Below, one piece after another: positions 11,221 to 22,358 of a stretch of 64,000 nucleotides of DNA. The stretch is from Cladorhizidae sp. MBARI D1340-BT2 (Eukaryota > Porifera > Demospongiae > Poecilosclerida > Cladorhizidae), in assembly GCA_028752905.1 (NCBI GenBank), contig JAQNBH010000004.1, positions 5,576,358 through 5,640,357 on the forward strand, in the 5' to 3' direction. The notes beneath the pieces were generated by a model. That model was not told where the DNA came from and did not search any database. It worked only from the letters and a program-made list of their open reading frames with translations. A program made the translations under genes and the position numbers. How positions within the stretch are numbered: position 1 is the first letter of the stretch; each line of letters opens with the position of its first letter.

Positions 11221-14200
11221 CACCTTCAAGTTCTCTAACACCTGCTGTATCTTCAAGCTTCATGCACCATTCAAGTTCTCTAGCACCTGCTGTATCTTCA
11301 AGCTTCATGCACCATTCAAGTTCTCTAGCACCTGCTGTATCTTCAAGCTTCATGCACCATTCAAGTTCTCTAGCACCTGCTGTATCTTCAAGCTTCATGC
11401 ACCATTCAAGTTCTCTAGCACCTGCTGTATCTTCAAGCTTCATGCACTATTCAAGTTCTCTAGCACCTGCTGTATCTTCAAGCTTCATGCACCATTCAAG
11501 TTCTCTAGCACCTGCTGTATCTTCAAGCTTCATGCACCATTCAAGTTCTCTAGCACCTGCTGTATCTTCAAGCTTCATGCACTATTCAAGTTCTCTAGCA
11601 CCTGCTGTATCTTCAAGCTTCATGCACCATTCAAGATCTCTAGCACCTGCTGTATCTTCAAGCTTCATGCACCATTCAAGTTCTCTAGCACCTGCTGTAT
11701 CTTCAAGCTTCATGCACCATTCAAGTTCTCTAGCACCTGCTGTATCTTCAAGCCTCATGCACCATTCAAGTTCTCTAGCACCTGCTGTATCTTCAAGCTT
11801 CATGCACCATTCAAGTTCTCTAGCACCTGCTGTATCTTCAAGCTTCATGCACCATTCAAGTTCTCTAGCACCTGCTGTATCTTGAAGCTTCATGCACCAT
11901 TCAAGTTCTCTAGCACCTGCTGTATCTTCAAGCTTCATGCACCATTCAAGTTCTCTAACACCTGCTGTATCTTCAAGCTTCATGCACCATTCAAGTTCTC
12001 TAACACCTGCTGTATCTTCAAGCTTCATGCACCATTCAAGTTCTCTAGCACCTGCTGTATCTTCAAGCTTCATGCACCATTCAAGTTCTCTAGCACCTGC
12101 TGTATCTTCAAGCTTCATGCACCATTCAAGATCTCTAGCACCTGCTGTATCTTCAAGCTTCATGCACCATTCAAGTTCTCTAGCACCTGCTGTATCTTCA
12201 AGCTTCATGCACCATTCAAGTTCTCTAGCACCTGCTGTATCTTCAAGCTTCATGCACCATTCAAGTTCTCTGGCACCTGCTGTATCTTCAAGCTTCATGC
12301 ACCATTCAAGTTCTCTAGCACCTGCTGTATCTTCAAGCTTCATGCACCATTCAAGTTCTCTAGCACCTGCTGTATCTTCAAGCTTCATGCACCATTCAAG
12401 TTCTCTAGCACCTGCTGTATCTTCAAGCTTCATGCACCATTCAAGTTCTCTAGCACCTGCTGTATCTTCAAGCTTCATGCACCATTCAAGTTCTCTAGCA
12501 CCTGCTGTATCTTCAAGCTTCATGCACCATTCAAGTATCTCTAGCACCTGCTGTATCTTCAAGCTTCATGCACCATTCAAGTTCTCTAGCACCTGCTGTA
12601 TCTTCAAGCTTCATGCACCATTCAAGTTCTCTAGCACCTGCTGTATCTTCAAGCTTCATGCACCATTCAAGTTCTCTAGCACCTGCTGTATCTTCAAGCT
12701 TCATGCACCATTCAAGTTCTCTAGCACCTGCTGTATCTTCAAGCTTCATGCACCATTCAAGTTCTCTAGCACCTGCTGTATCTTCAAGCTTCATGCACCA
12801 TTCAAGTTCTCTAGCACCTGCTGTATCTTCAAGCTTCATGCACCATTCAAGATCTCTAGCACCTGCTGTATCTTCAGGCTTCATGCACCATTCAAGTTCT
12901 CTAGCACCTGCTGTATCTTCAAGCTTCATGCACCATTCAAGTATCTCTAGCACCTGCTGTATCTTCAAGCTTCATGCACCATTCAAGTTCTCTAGCACCT
13001 GCTGTATCTTCAAGCTTCATGCACCATTCAAGTTCTCTAGCACCTGCTGTATCTTCAAGCTTCATGCACCATTCAAGTTCTCTAGCACCTGCTGTATCTT
13101 CAAGCTTCATGCACCATTCAAGTTCTCTAGCACCTGCTGTATCTTCAAGCTTCATGCACCATTCAAGTTCTCTAGCGCCTGCTGTATCTTCAAGCTTCAT
13201 GCACCATTCAAGTTCTCTAGCACCTGCTGTATCTTCAAGCTTCATGCACCATTCAAGTTCTCTGGCACCTGCTGTATCTTCAAGCTTCATGCACCATTCA
13301 AGTTCTCTAGCACCTGCTGTATCTTCAAGCTTCATGCACCATTCAAGTTCTCTAGCACCTGCTGTATCTTCAAGCTTCATGCACCATTCAAGTTCTCTAG
13401 CACCTGCTGTATCTTCAAGCTTCATGCACCATTCAAGTTCTCTAGCACCTGCTGTATCTTCAAGCTTCATGCACCATTCAAGTTCTCTAACACCTGCTGT
13501 ATCTTCAAGCTTCATGCACCATTCAAGTTCTCTAGCACCTGCTGTATCTTCAAGCTTCATGCACCATTCAAGTTCTCTAGCACCTGCTGTATCTTCAAGC
13601 TTCATGCACCATTCAAGTTCTCTGGCACCTGCTGTATCTTCAAGCTTCATGCACCATTCAAGTTCTCTAGCACCTGCTGTATCTTCAAGCTTCATGCACT
13701 ATTCAAGTTCTCTAGCACCTGCTGTATCTTCAAGCTTCATGCACCATTCAAGTTCTCTAGCACCTGCTGTATCTTCAAGCTTCATGCACCATTCAAGTTC
13801 TCTGGCACCTGCTGTATCTTCAAGCTTCATGCACCATTCAAGTTCTCTAGCACTTGCTGTATCTTCAAGCTTCATGCACCATTCAAGTTCTCTAGCACCT
13901 GCTGTATCTTCAAGCTTCATGCACCATTCAAGTATCTCTAGCACCTGCTGTATCTTCAAGCTTCATGCACCATTCAAGTATCTCTAGCTGCTGCTGTATC
14001 TTCAAGCTTCATGCACCATTCAAGTTCTCTAGCACCTGCTGTATCTTCAAGCTTCATGCACCATTCAAGTTCTCTGGCACCTGCTGTATCTTCAAGCTTC
14101 ATGCACCATTCAAGTTCTCTAGCACCTGCTGTATCTTCAAGCTTCATGCACCATTCAAGTTCTCTAGCACCTGCTGTATCTTCAAGCTTCATGCACCATT

Positions 14201-16118
14201 CAAGTTCTCTAGCACCTGCTGTATCTTCAAGCTTCATGCACTATTCAAGTTCTCTAGCACCTGCTGTATCTTCAAGCTTCATGCACCATTCAAGTTCTCT
14301 AGCACCTGCTGTATCTTCAAGCTTCATGCACCATTCAAGTTCTCTAGCACCTGCTGTATCTTCAAGCTTCATGCACCATTCAAGTTCTCTAACACCTGCT
14401 GTATCTTCAAGCTTCATGCACCATTCAAGTTCTCTAACACCTGCTGTATCTTCAAGCTTCATGCACCATTCAAGTTCTCTAACACCTGCTGTATCTTCAA
14501 GCTTCATGCACCATTCAAGTTCTCTAACACCTGCTGTATCTTCAAGCTTCATGCACCATTCAAGTTCTCTGGCACCTGCTGTATCTTCAAGCTTCATGCA
14601 CCATTCAAGTTCTCTAGCACCTGCTGTATCTTCAAGCTTCATGCACCATTCAAGTTCTCTAGCACCTGCTGTATCTTCATGCTTCATGCACCATTCAAGT
14701 TCTCTAGCACCTGCTGTATCTTCAAGCTTCATGCACCATTCAAGTTCTCTGGCACCTGCTGTATCTTCAAGCTTCATGCACCATTCAAGTTCTCTAGCAC
14801 CTGCTGTATCTTCAAGCTTCATGCACCATTCAAGTATCTCTAGCACCTGCTGTATCTTCAAGCTTCATGCACTATTCAAGTTCTCTGGCACCTGCTGTAT
14901 CTTCAAGCTTCATGCACCATTCAAGTTCTCTAGCACCTGCTGTATCTTCAAGCTTCATGCACCATTCAAGTTCTCTAGCACCTGCTGTATCTTCATGCTT
15001 CATGCACCATTCAAGTTCTCTAGCACCTGCTGTATCTTCAAGCTTCATGCACCATTCAAGTTCTCTAGCACCTGCTGTATCTTCAGGCTTCATGCACCAT
15101 TCAAGTTCTCTAGCACCTGCTGTATCTTGAAGCTTCATGCACCATTCAAGTTCTCTAGCACCTGCTGTATCTTCAAGCTTCATGCACCATTCAAGTTCTC
15201 TAGCACCTGCTGTATCTTCAAGCTTCATGCACCATTCAAGTTCTCTAGCACCTGCTGTATCTTCAAGCTTCATGCACCATTCAAGTTCTCTAGCACCTGC
15301 TGTATCTTCAAGCTTCATGCACCATTCAAGTTCTCTAGCACCTGCTGTATCTTCAAGCTTCATGCACCATTCAAGTTCTCTGGCACCTGCTGTATCTTCA
15401 AGCTTCATGCACCATTCAAGTTCTCTAGCACCTGCTGTATCTTCAAGCTTCATGCACCATTCAAGTATCTCTAGCACCTGCTGTATCTTCAAGCTTCATG
15501 CACCATTCAAGTTCTCTAGCACCTGCTGTATCTTCAAGCTTCATGCACCATTCAAGTTCTCTAGCAGCTGCTGTATCTTCAAGCTTCATGCACCATTCAA
15601 GTTCTCTGGCACCTGCTGTATCTTCAAGCTTCATGCACTATTCAAGTTCTCTAGCACCTGCTGTATCTTCAAGCTTCATGCACCATTCAAGTTCTCTAGC
15701 AGCTGCTGTATCTTCAAGCTTCATGCACCATTCAAGTTCTCTAGCACCTGCTGTATCTTCAAGCTTCATGCACCATTCAAGTTCTCTAGCACCTGCTGTA
15801 TCTTCAAGCTTCATGCACCATTCAAGTTCTCTAGCACCTGCTGTATCTTCAGGCTTCATGCACCATTCAAGTTCTCTGGCACCTGCTGTATCTTCAAGCT
15901 TCATGCACCATTCAAGTTCTCTAGCACCTGCTGTATCTTCAAGCTTCATGCACCATTCAAGTTCTCTAGCACCTGCTGTATCTTCAGGCTTCATGCACCA
16001 TTCAAGTTCTCTAGCACCTGCTGTATCTTCAAGCTTCATGCACCATTCAAGTTCTCTAGCACCTGCTGTATCTTCAAGCTTCATGCACCATTCAAGTTCT
16101 CTAGCTGCTGTTGTATCC
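11221..16118 (+). repeat. 45-bp minisatellite, about 109 copies
   Basis: The unit contains CACCATTCAAGTTCTCTAGC followed by ACCTGCTGTATCTTCAAGCT and TCATG. The period of 45 is a multiple of three and the unit lacks stops in several frames on both strands. This yields long spurious frames (HHSSSLAPAVSSSFM and KFSSTCCIFKLHAPF repeats forward, MKLEDTAGARELEWC repeats reverse). Occasional 46-bp units carry an extra A (CAAGTATCTCTAG) at about 12537, 12942, 13932, 13978, 14834 and 15465 and shift the frame, which argues against selection for any reading frame. The last unit degenerates into TGCTGTTGTATCCTCC. Confidence 0.97.
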
Positions 16119-17025
16119 TCCCCGGCACCGGGATTCTAGGTGGACTTGGCTAGCTCACTTCACTGGACCACAGTAAATATAAGTGAGTATGTGGTTAATA
16201 ATTTTGTTTGCAGATAAAAAGATCACCTTTTGAACATGAAAAAAAATTTAAAATTTTCCAAAGTTGAAATATTATAGAGAGTATTACTCTACTCCTCAAT
16301 CTATTCTTAATTAATTAATGAAACATCTTATGTCTTTGTTGTATACTATAATATGTTTCTATTAAATCAGCCTATCAAAGAAACCGCTCGGGACAACTCC
16401 GGAACTAACCAGCCATGGTTGATGCTATCTTTATCATTTTTATTACTAGAGTACACACCACACACACACACACACCACACACACACACACCACACACACA
16501 CACATATACACACACTACTAGATATACACACATCCACAACACATCTACATCTCACACTCACACCACACACACACATATATACACATATATACACACACTA
16601 CTAGATGTATACACACAACATGCATACACACACACACACTAGTAGATAGACGACCACAGATGGCTTAAGGTCTGTGCTAGTACATAACTAATGTGGCAGA
16701 ATAAACAATAACAGCTGCTTACTAACCAGACCATTAATACTACACACAAGTGCATTTTTGGTGTTGGCAACCTTTACCGACCATCATGTAGTAAATGGAG
16801 AAACAAATTACCCGCCGCAGCTCTCGCTAGAAGACCGGGAATCTCCTGGCATATATTCAGCATTCCTTATCAGCACCTTGACTTTCAACTACTTAATAAT
16901 CATCTCAACATCTTCCTCCTCTTCGCTAGTTCTTAACTTTGCTATTCATAGTAGTAGCCTCTTGGCTATTGAGCAGGAACCTTTCCATAAATAAAATAAT
17001 AAAATAATAATAATAATATTCTCTC
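16119..17025. other. Non-coding stretch with CA-rich microsatellites
   Basis: CA/CACACACC tracts with internal ACTAGTAG-type phrases occupy about 16450-16645. An AATAATAAT run lies at about 16996-17018. No gene is supported; the frame at 16758-16994 lacks any family signal. Confidence 0.6.
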
Positions 17026-17131
17026 AATGAACTCTCAGTTGACATAATAACATTAAAATCACCATCTCAATAATCAACTTCAAATTTTATTCACTCGACG
17101 TTTCGACTAGATGCTCTATCTTCATCAGGAT
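17026..17131 (-). mobile_element. End fragment of a dispersed element (possibly Penelope-like), copy 1
   Basis: About 105 bases match a second copy at 60376-60475: AATGAACTCTCAGTT, then CAATAATCAACTT.AAATTT, then CGACTAGATGCTCT. Read on the minus strand the segment gives CTGATGA, a small AGAT/ATCT hairpin, then CGAAACGTC. This arrangement resembles the hammerhead-type core reported in the pseudo-LTRs of Penelope-like elements. The element body is not present here. The 32-bp satellites at 44.7 and 60.5 kb extend exactly this end sequence. Confidence 0.45.
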
Positions 17132-17357
17132 ATGTATATATATATATTTGCTCTGAATGAACAAATACACTCAGTGATGGGGTCAGAGATAATAGATCCT
17201 CTGTGGACCAATACACTTTTTAAACATTCTTTTGGACTGCCAGTTTCCTTCCTTAGCAGAGGGGTCAAGGTACGAGGTTCAAGGTGTGTTGGAAAGTTTT
17301 GCAGGGAAAAAAATGGCCGAAGCCATCGACCACGGTACTAAGATAATAGGAAATGTG

Positions 17358-17563
17358 CAGGGTTTCATTTAGGGGGGGGAGCGGGGGAGGGGGGCTGCCC
17401 CACCTTGGAACCTTTTTGCCCCCCCCCCCCCCCCCCCCCCACCCCCTTGGAAATTGTATTATTAAAAACGTTGTCACATCTTTAACCATCATGCCCCCCC
17501 CCCCTTAATATCCAGATTCCTCCAGTTGCCCCCTCCTTGGACAATTTTCTAAATGAAACCCTG
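17358..17563. mobile_element. MITE-like element with 15-bp terminal inverted repeats
   Basis: CAGGGTTTCATTTAG at 17358-17372 is matched by CTAAATGAAACCCTG at 17549-17563. The interior (206 bp overall) is dominated by G-rich then C-rich runs and another poly-C. No clear target-site duplication is visible, so the superfamily is unassigned; CAGGG ends would suit a hAT-like origin. Confidence 0.6.
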
Positions 17564-18994
17564 AATGGTATTCCGAGATGCGAGCTGTTTCATTGTATAT
17601 CTTATTCTTGTGCCTCCTACTTAGCAATATAGGGTGTGTCTTCCTGATACACACCACACATGCGTTCCTCGACCAACGTCACCCACAGCTGCAGAAAATC
17701 TCCAACCCACCAGGAGAGGGGGGACATGTGGTTAGGTGATATGGGGATCCATTATGAACCCTGGGGATCCATTATGAACCCTGTGAAAGAGCATTACATT
17801 GACAAATTGGCACCTAGGAAGTATGTGACCTCATCCGAGAGAAGGCAAGTGTCTAGCAGTCTTAAAGACCCTCGTTTGGACACGCCTTCCTTGTCCTCGT
17901 CGCATTCCAGCCAAGCAGCAATGTCAGAGGATTCGGAAACAACGAAGGGATGCGAAGGGTAATGGTGCTAGATAAGCTATTAGCAACTACAAACAACTCC
18001 TAACCGCAACAGGAACTGAAGAGCCAAACAGCGCTTACGTACCAGCTTGCTAGGCATCCAGCAAGCATAATCATGCCATATTTGGACACTCCTATTCTTC
18101 GTCAGTCTGGTAATCTTGTGGCAAACTGCCAAAAGAAACCTCGTAATCGATAACAGTTTTGTCTCTCATTTCCTCGAAAGAACTGAGCCTGTGAATAATG
18201 ACGAGAATGATGCACACAGCCCTAGGAGGGGGGGGCATGCCAAGGTAACTAGAATACTACTAGCAAACCACAGACTCCCCAGTTGGTGGGAAGTACAGTA
18301 CTCACACCATTCCTCCATGACCCACAGAGGTCAGTCAGACTTGTTAATGTTGTATCAGGTAATAACTAATGATGTGACCTGAAAGAGAGGCTGAACTTGA
18401 TGCCCCCCCCCCCCCACACACAAAATAAATAAACTCATATCTCAGTTAAGACTCACATAGACATGTTCTTAGCAGTCTTAGCAGTCTAAACAGACAATAT
18501 TAGCTCCTAAAAGTCTCCCAGTGTGACTTGAATCCTCCCACTAAGGTAATAAATTTGCGTTGCTAAAAGAAACCGTAGGATATGTGGAGCAAACTTGAAA
18601 ACCACCTTCAAAAATATGTTCCTCGTACAACTTGCATGCAATAGACCAGGCGATTCCAACTCTTCCAGTGCACGTCCATGACTCATTGATGACTCAGATT
18701 GCGATTGCGATAAAGGGTGCGTGGTAGCAGTGACCACAGCACGGTCCAGTTAACTCACGTGTTTGTTGGGGGAGGTTCGTCATTCAGAGTGTGTGTTCTA
18801 AGATCTGTTTGCGAGCTCTGCTCTGCTGTGCAGCTGAATCTCAACTGAGTGGTCATCTGATCCACTGAAGAAGAATCTTTTTCAAACAAAAGTTGAGCAA
18901 AAGCAAGCAATCTTGCAGCAGCACTATATATGTGTTTATGTGTGTGTAGTTCAGCAATCGACATGGCATAGAATAACCTCTGCTATGTATGGTT
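17564..18994. other. Mostly non-coding; one coding-like frame at 17660-17962
   Basis: The frame at 17660-17962 ends in a plausible protein-like segment (EHYIDKLAPRKYVTSSERRQ, then a Ser/Thr-rich tail), but no family is recognised and no convincing splice pair bounds it. A 20-base direct repeat (GGGGATCCATTATGAACCCT) sits inside it at about 17742 and 17763. Poly-C near 18402 resembles the C-runs found in the local MITEs. Confidence 0.3.
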
Positions 18995-19335
18995 GGAGCT
19001 GGAGTTCTCCTGTGCTACTCTTGCGAGGTCCTTGAAGGATCTGGAGTTCTCCTGTGCTACTCTTGCCAGGTCCTTGAAGGATCTGGAGTTCTCCTGTGCC
19101 ATACTTGCCAGGACCTTGAAGGATCTGGAGTTCTTCTTGTGCTAAAGGATCTGGAGTTCTCCTGTGCAGGTCCTTGAAGGATCTGGAGTTCTCCTGTGCC
19201 ATACTTGCCAGGTCCTTGAAGGATCTGGAGTTCTTCTTGTGCTAAAGGATCTGGAGTTCTCTTGTGCTACTCTTGCCAGGTCCTTGAAGGATCTGGAGTT
19301 CTCCTGTGCAACTGTCACTAAGTCCTTGAAGGAGG
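18995..19335 (+). repeat. ~42-bp minisatellite, about 8 units
   Basis: Units share CCTTGAAGGATCTGGAGTTC followed by TCCTGTGC and a CTCTTGCCAGGT-type link. Some units lose the link (AAAGGATCTGGAGTTC), which gives irregular spacing. Confidence 0.9.
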
Positions 19336-20062
19336 CTATACCTGACCCTACATGGGTACAGGTACAGTCAACAATAGCAGAGAGACTTGCCAAATGTTGA
19401 TTTGTTGATCAACAAGCAAGTGAGAAAGTGTTAACAAGCCTGGAGACCCTGAGGCTCATGTGTGGAGAGGTCCTCCGTCACGCAACCATCACACACACAA
19501 ACAACAAAACATACCAACAACAACAACGTGAAATAAAAATGAAATAATAAAAATATATAAAATATATTTATATTTTAATATATTTTAATATAGTACATTG
19601 TTCAAATGGTAAAGGATCATCAAGCTGTTTGTGTTCCACATGGGTTGGGTCTTGTGTTTCCTTTCTGTTTGTATGTGTGTGTGTATTACTATGTGTATAT
19701 ATGTGTGTGTAATTGCAGTGAGGGTTAAGTGTGTGAAAACATTAGCTACTACTGCAGCTGATGCTTAATTAGTCTCTAATTGCTACTGCTGCAATAAGCA
19801 GTCAATCTGTTATGGTCTATAGTTGTTGCAATGAGGTAAGCACTACAAGGCTTGTACATGCATAACCAGTAGAGTGCACTCACTAGTACTCACCACATTG
19901 GTTTGCCCTAATGGCAGTCAGCAACCACTCCCCTTCACCTCCACCCCAAACAATATTTTTAAATGAAGTTCCATACCTCAGCAGCTAAAACTAATCTTCT
20001 TTTAATAGCTGTCTAAATGGTAGTTTTGGCTGCAATTAGCTCCCTAAATACTCCAACCTCCT
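19336..20062. other. Non-coding stretch
   Basis: AT-rich sequence with TATATTT repeats near 19550-19590. A GGTAAAGGATCATC motif at 19606 is related to the dispersed end-like motif discussed in the findings. No gene seen. Confidence 0.5.
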
Positions 20063-20741
20063 CAGGGGCGTACCCAGGATTTAGAGAGGGGGGGGTGCTC
20101 TCTCCAAGGCCTTTGTAGTCAAAACCAAATAGAATAGGGTATATAGCTCAATTAAGTGTTTTGCTGCATGCGGAAAACCAATTTGTGATCAGAATGGCTG
20201 GCACCAATTAAAAAATATATCTTAGAAATATGTCCATATAGCTAACCGATCAAATCACCGGTATTTACATTATATAAAGTACATCATATGACAAAAATAA
20301 ATGATTAATGGGGAGGATTGAGTAGCAGCATTCTCCGTGGCTTAAGTTTTGCAAATCGGTCTATGACGTTATCAAGGTTTATGCTGTCAGAAATGTCTCT
20401 AAGACAGAAGAGCAGAAGAAGGGCATTAAGTCGGTTCTCTGTCATTGAAGTCAAAAAGTGTAATTCTCTGCTTCTTTTTCTGGTGGCTGAGATGTATATA
20501 GTTGGCAGCTCAAATCAAAAATCAACCACACAGTCACTGAGCTATGTCATGGAACACACTGGAGGTGGCTCTGTAGTTACGCATGTGGATTACTCTTGGC
20601 CACACCTTTTTTCTTCTTTTTCCTTTTTTTTCCTTCTTTCCTTTTGTTTTGTTTTTGTTGTTGTTTTTTGCGCATTCTGTACTCTAGGGGGGGGGGGGGG
20701 GGTGCGCGCGCTCCGAGCGCTCTATGCTGGGTACGCCCCTG
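20063..20741. mobile_element. MITE/non-autonomous DNA transposon, 15-bp TIRs, CTCCT duplication
   Basis: CAGGGGCGTACCCAG at 20063-20077 is mirrored by CTGGGTACGCCCCTG at 20727-20741. The flanks are CTCCT on both sides (20058-20062 and 20742-20746), a probable 5-bp target-site duplication. G-runs lie just inside both ends. The interior frame at 20318-20767 has no transposase motif and is not called a gene. CAGGGGCGTA-type ends are common in hAT-like elements, but a 5-bp rather than 8-bp duplication leaves the superfamily open. Confidence 0.75.
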
Positions 20742-21069
20742 CTCCTGCCTTGAGCCTTGCTCAGTAGTAAACTGGCATGTTGAAGGTATGAAAACCCACC
20801 TCTTGAAAGTCACCTTCAAGACACCATTATGTTTCTCGTGGCTATCTCTGTTTTTCATACTCGCTTAACTTGCATGCGATTGGTCCATTTGTAAATACAC
20901 TTGAGTACCAGAGGACTCCATGCGTCCACAACCACTCTCATTTCTCGATGGCGGTGAGAAGGCATTGTTGCTGTCGAGGCTAGCTCACGTGCATGTGAAG
21001 ATTGTCTTCCACTGGCTCGACTATAAACAGAACAAATGACCCCACTCAGTTCTGCTGTTTGGTTTGTGG

Positions 21070-21525
21070 AGTTCTCGCTCCTGGGGTAACTGTCCAAAGG
21101 AGTCTGTAGCTGACCCTCTACCAAAGCATCTGCTGTTTGTTTGGTGGAGTTCTCCTGTGCAGCTGCTACCAAGTCTAATGGAGGCTGTAGCTGACCCTCT
21201 ACCAAAGCATCTGCTGTTTGGTTGGTGGAGTTCTCCTGTGCAGCTGCTACCAAGTCTAATGGAGGCTGTAGCTGACCCTCAACCAAAGCATCTGCTGTTT
21301 GGTTGGTTGTGCAGCTGCCACCAAGTCTAATGGAGGCTGTAGCTGACCCTCTACCAAAGCATCTGCTGTTTGTTTGGTGGAGTTCTCCTGTGCAGCTGCT
21401 ACCAAGTCTAATGGAGGCTGTAGCTGACCTTCTACCAAAGCATCTGCTGTTTGGTTGGTGGAGTTCTCCTGTGCAGCTGCTACCAAGTCTAATGGAGGCT
21501 GTAGCTGACCCTCTACTTTGGTACA
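21070..21525 (+). repeat. ~81-bp minisatellite, about 5-6 units
   Basis: Units run AGCTGACCCTCTACCAAAGC, ATCTGCTGTTTG, GGTGGAGTTCTCCTGTGCAG, CTGCTACCAAGTCTAATGGA. One unit near 21301 lacks the TGGAGTTCTCC segment and is shorter. The forward and reverse open frames here are array artefacts. Confidence 0.9.
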
Positions 21526-22105
21526 GCAAGTGTTTAGTGAAGTAGTGTTTGGGAGGCCAATCAGGGGCCCCCTCGATGTGCTCCAGGAGGGATGGTTTAC
21601 CAGGGAATTAGCGGAGTTTAGTGTAGTGGACTGGGTGAATGATTTGGGAGAAAGGTTTGAAAGAAAGTAAACAAACTGTACCCATGCCAACCACAAACAG
21701 TTAGATGACCCTTTACCAGATAAAGATGTGCTGCTTATTATGATAGGTGTAGGAGCTCGGTCGTACTAGAAGACTTGCCACCATGCAGTTATGGAGATGT
21801 GTAGGAGCTCGGTCGTGCTATATCGCCATCACTGGCAAGTATTATTGCTTTATTCTTGGACTCTCATGGCTGCAATAGCCAGCTTCTCTATGCCACCCTC
21901 AAGCAAGTTGATAAGAGCCTGTAGATTCAGCAATCATTACATAATAAACCTGGGTCATAATAAACCTGGGTGTGGCCAAGATTTGACGCAGAAAACCAGG
22001 GCTCGTTTATTCACCTGACCTTGCCCACCACTTACACTAATTGGTATAGTTTTCATGTTCTTCCGAGTCTCCAAAGTGTGTCTCTGTACATGTGGCATTT
22101 GATCT
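21526..22105. other. Non-coding stretch
   Basis: No gene. At 21695-21719 there is a minus-orientation copy of the dispersed motif (ending GATGACCCTTTACC). TAATAAACCTGGGT is duplicated in tandem at about 21942 and 21958. Confidence 0.5.
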
Positions 22106-22109
22106 GCTC

Positions 22110-22335
22110 TAATACTAGCACGTGCTAATTATCAACTTCTAGTAGCACAATGCTTATCAGTTACTAATAGTAGCACGTGCTGGTACTTAGTGGTTAATCA
22201 CTTATAGATAGTAGCACGTGCCAATGCTTAATGCTGACCAGTTACTAGTATGTGCTCTGGTGGTTAATATCAACCGTTCACTAATAGTAGCACATACTGG
22301 TAGTGGTAGTAGCACGTGCTGATGCTTAATGTTTA
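22110..22335. repeat. Degenerate repeats carrying AGCACGTGCT palindromes
   Basis: Four exact or near-exact copies of the palindrome AGCACGTGCT / AGCACGTGCC occur within about 220 bases (near 22119, 22172, 22211 and 22310), with related AGCACATACT and AGTATGTGCT. Each is embedded in degenerate TAATAGTAGCACGTGCTG and TTAATG phrases. CACGTG is the core of an E-box, so this could act as a cluster of bHLH sites, but it may simply be an old tandem repeat. Confidence 0.6.
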
Positions 22336-22358
22336 TGCTACTGTTGACAATACCGTCT

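Noticed and set aside
11090..16153. Long frames on both strands (SSSLAPAVSSSF, KLEDTAGARELEWC repeats)
   Set aside because: 45-bp unit lacks stops on both strands; 46-bp units shift the frame without any sign of selection.
17660..17962. 100-codon frame with Ser/Thr-rich tail as a gene
   Set aside because: No family match and no supporting splice sites; noted as a coding-like stretch only.
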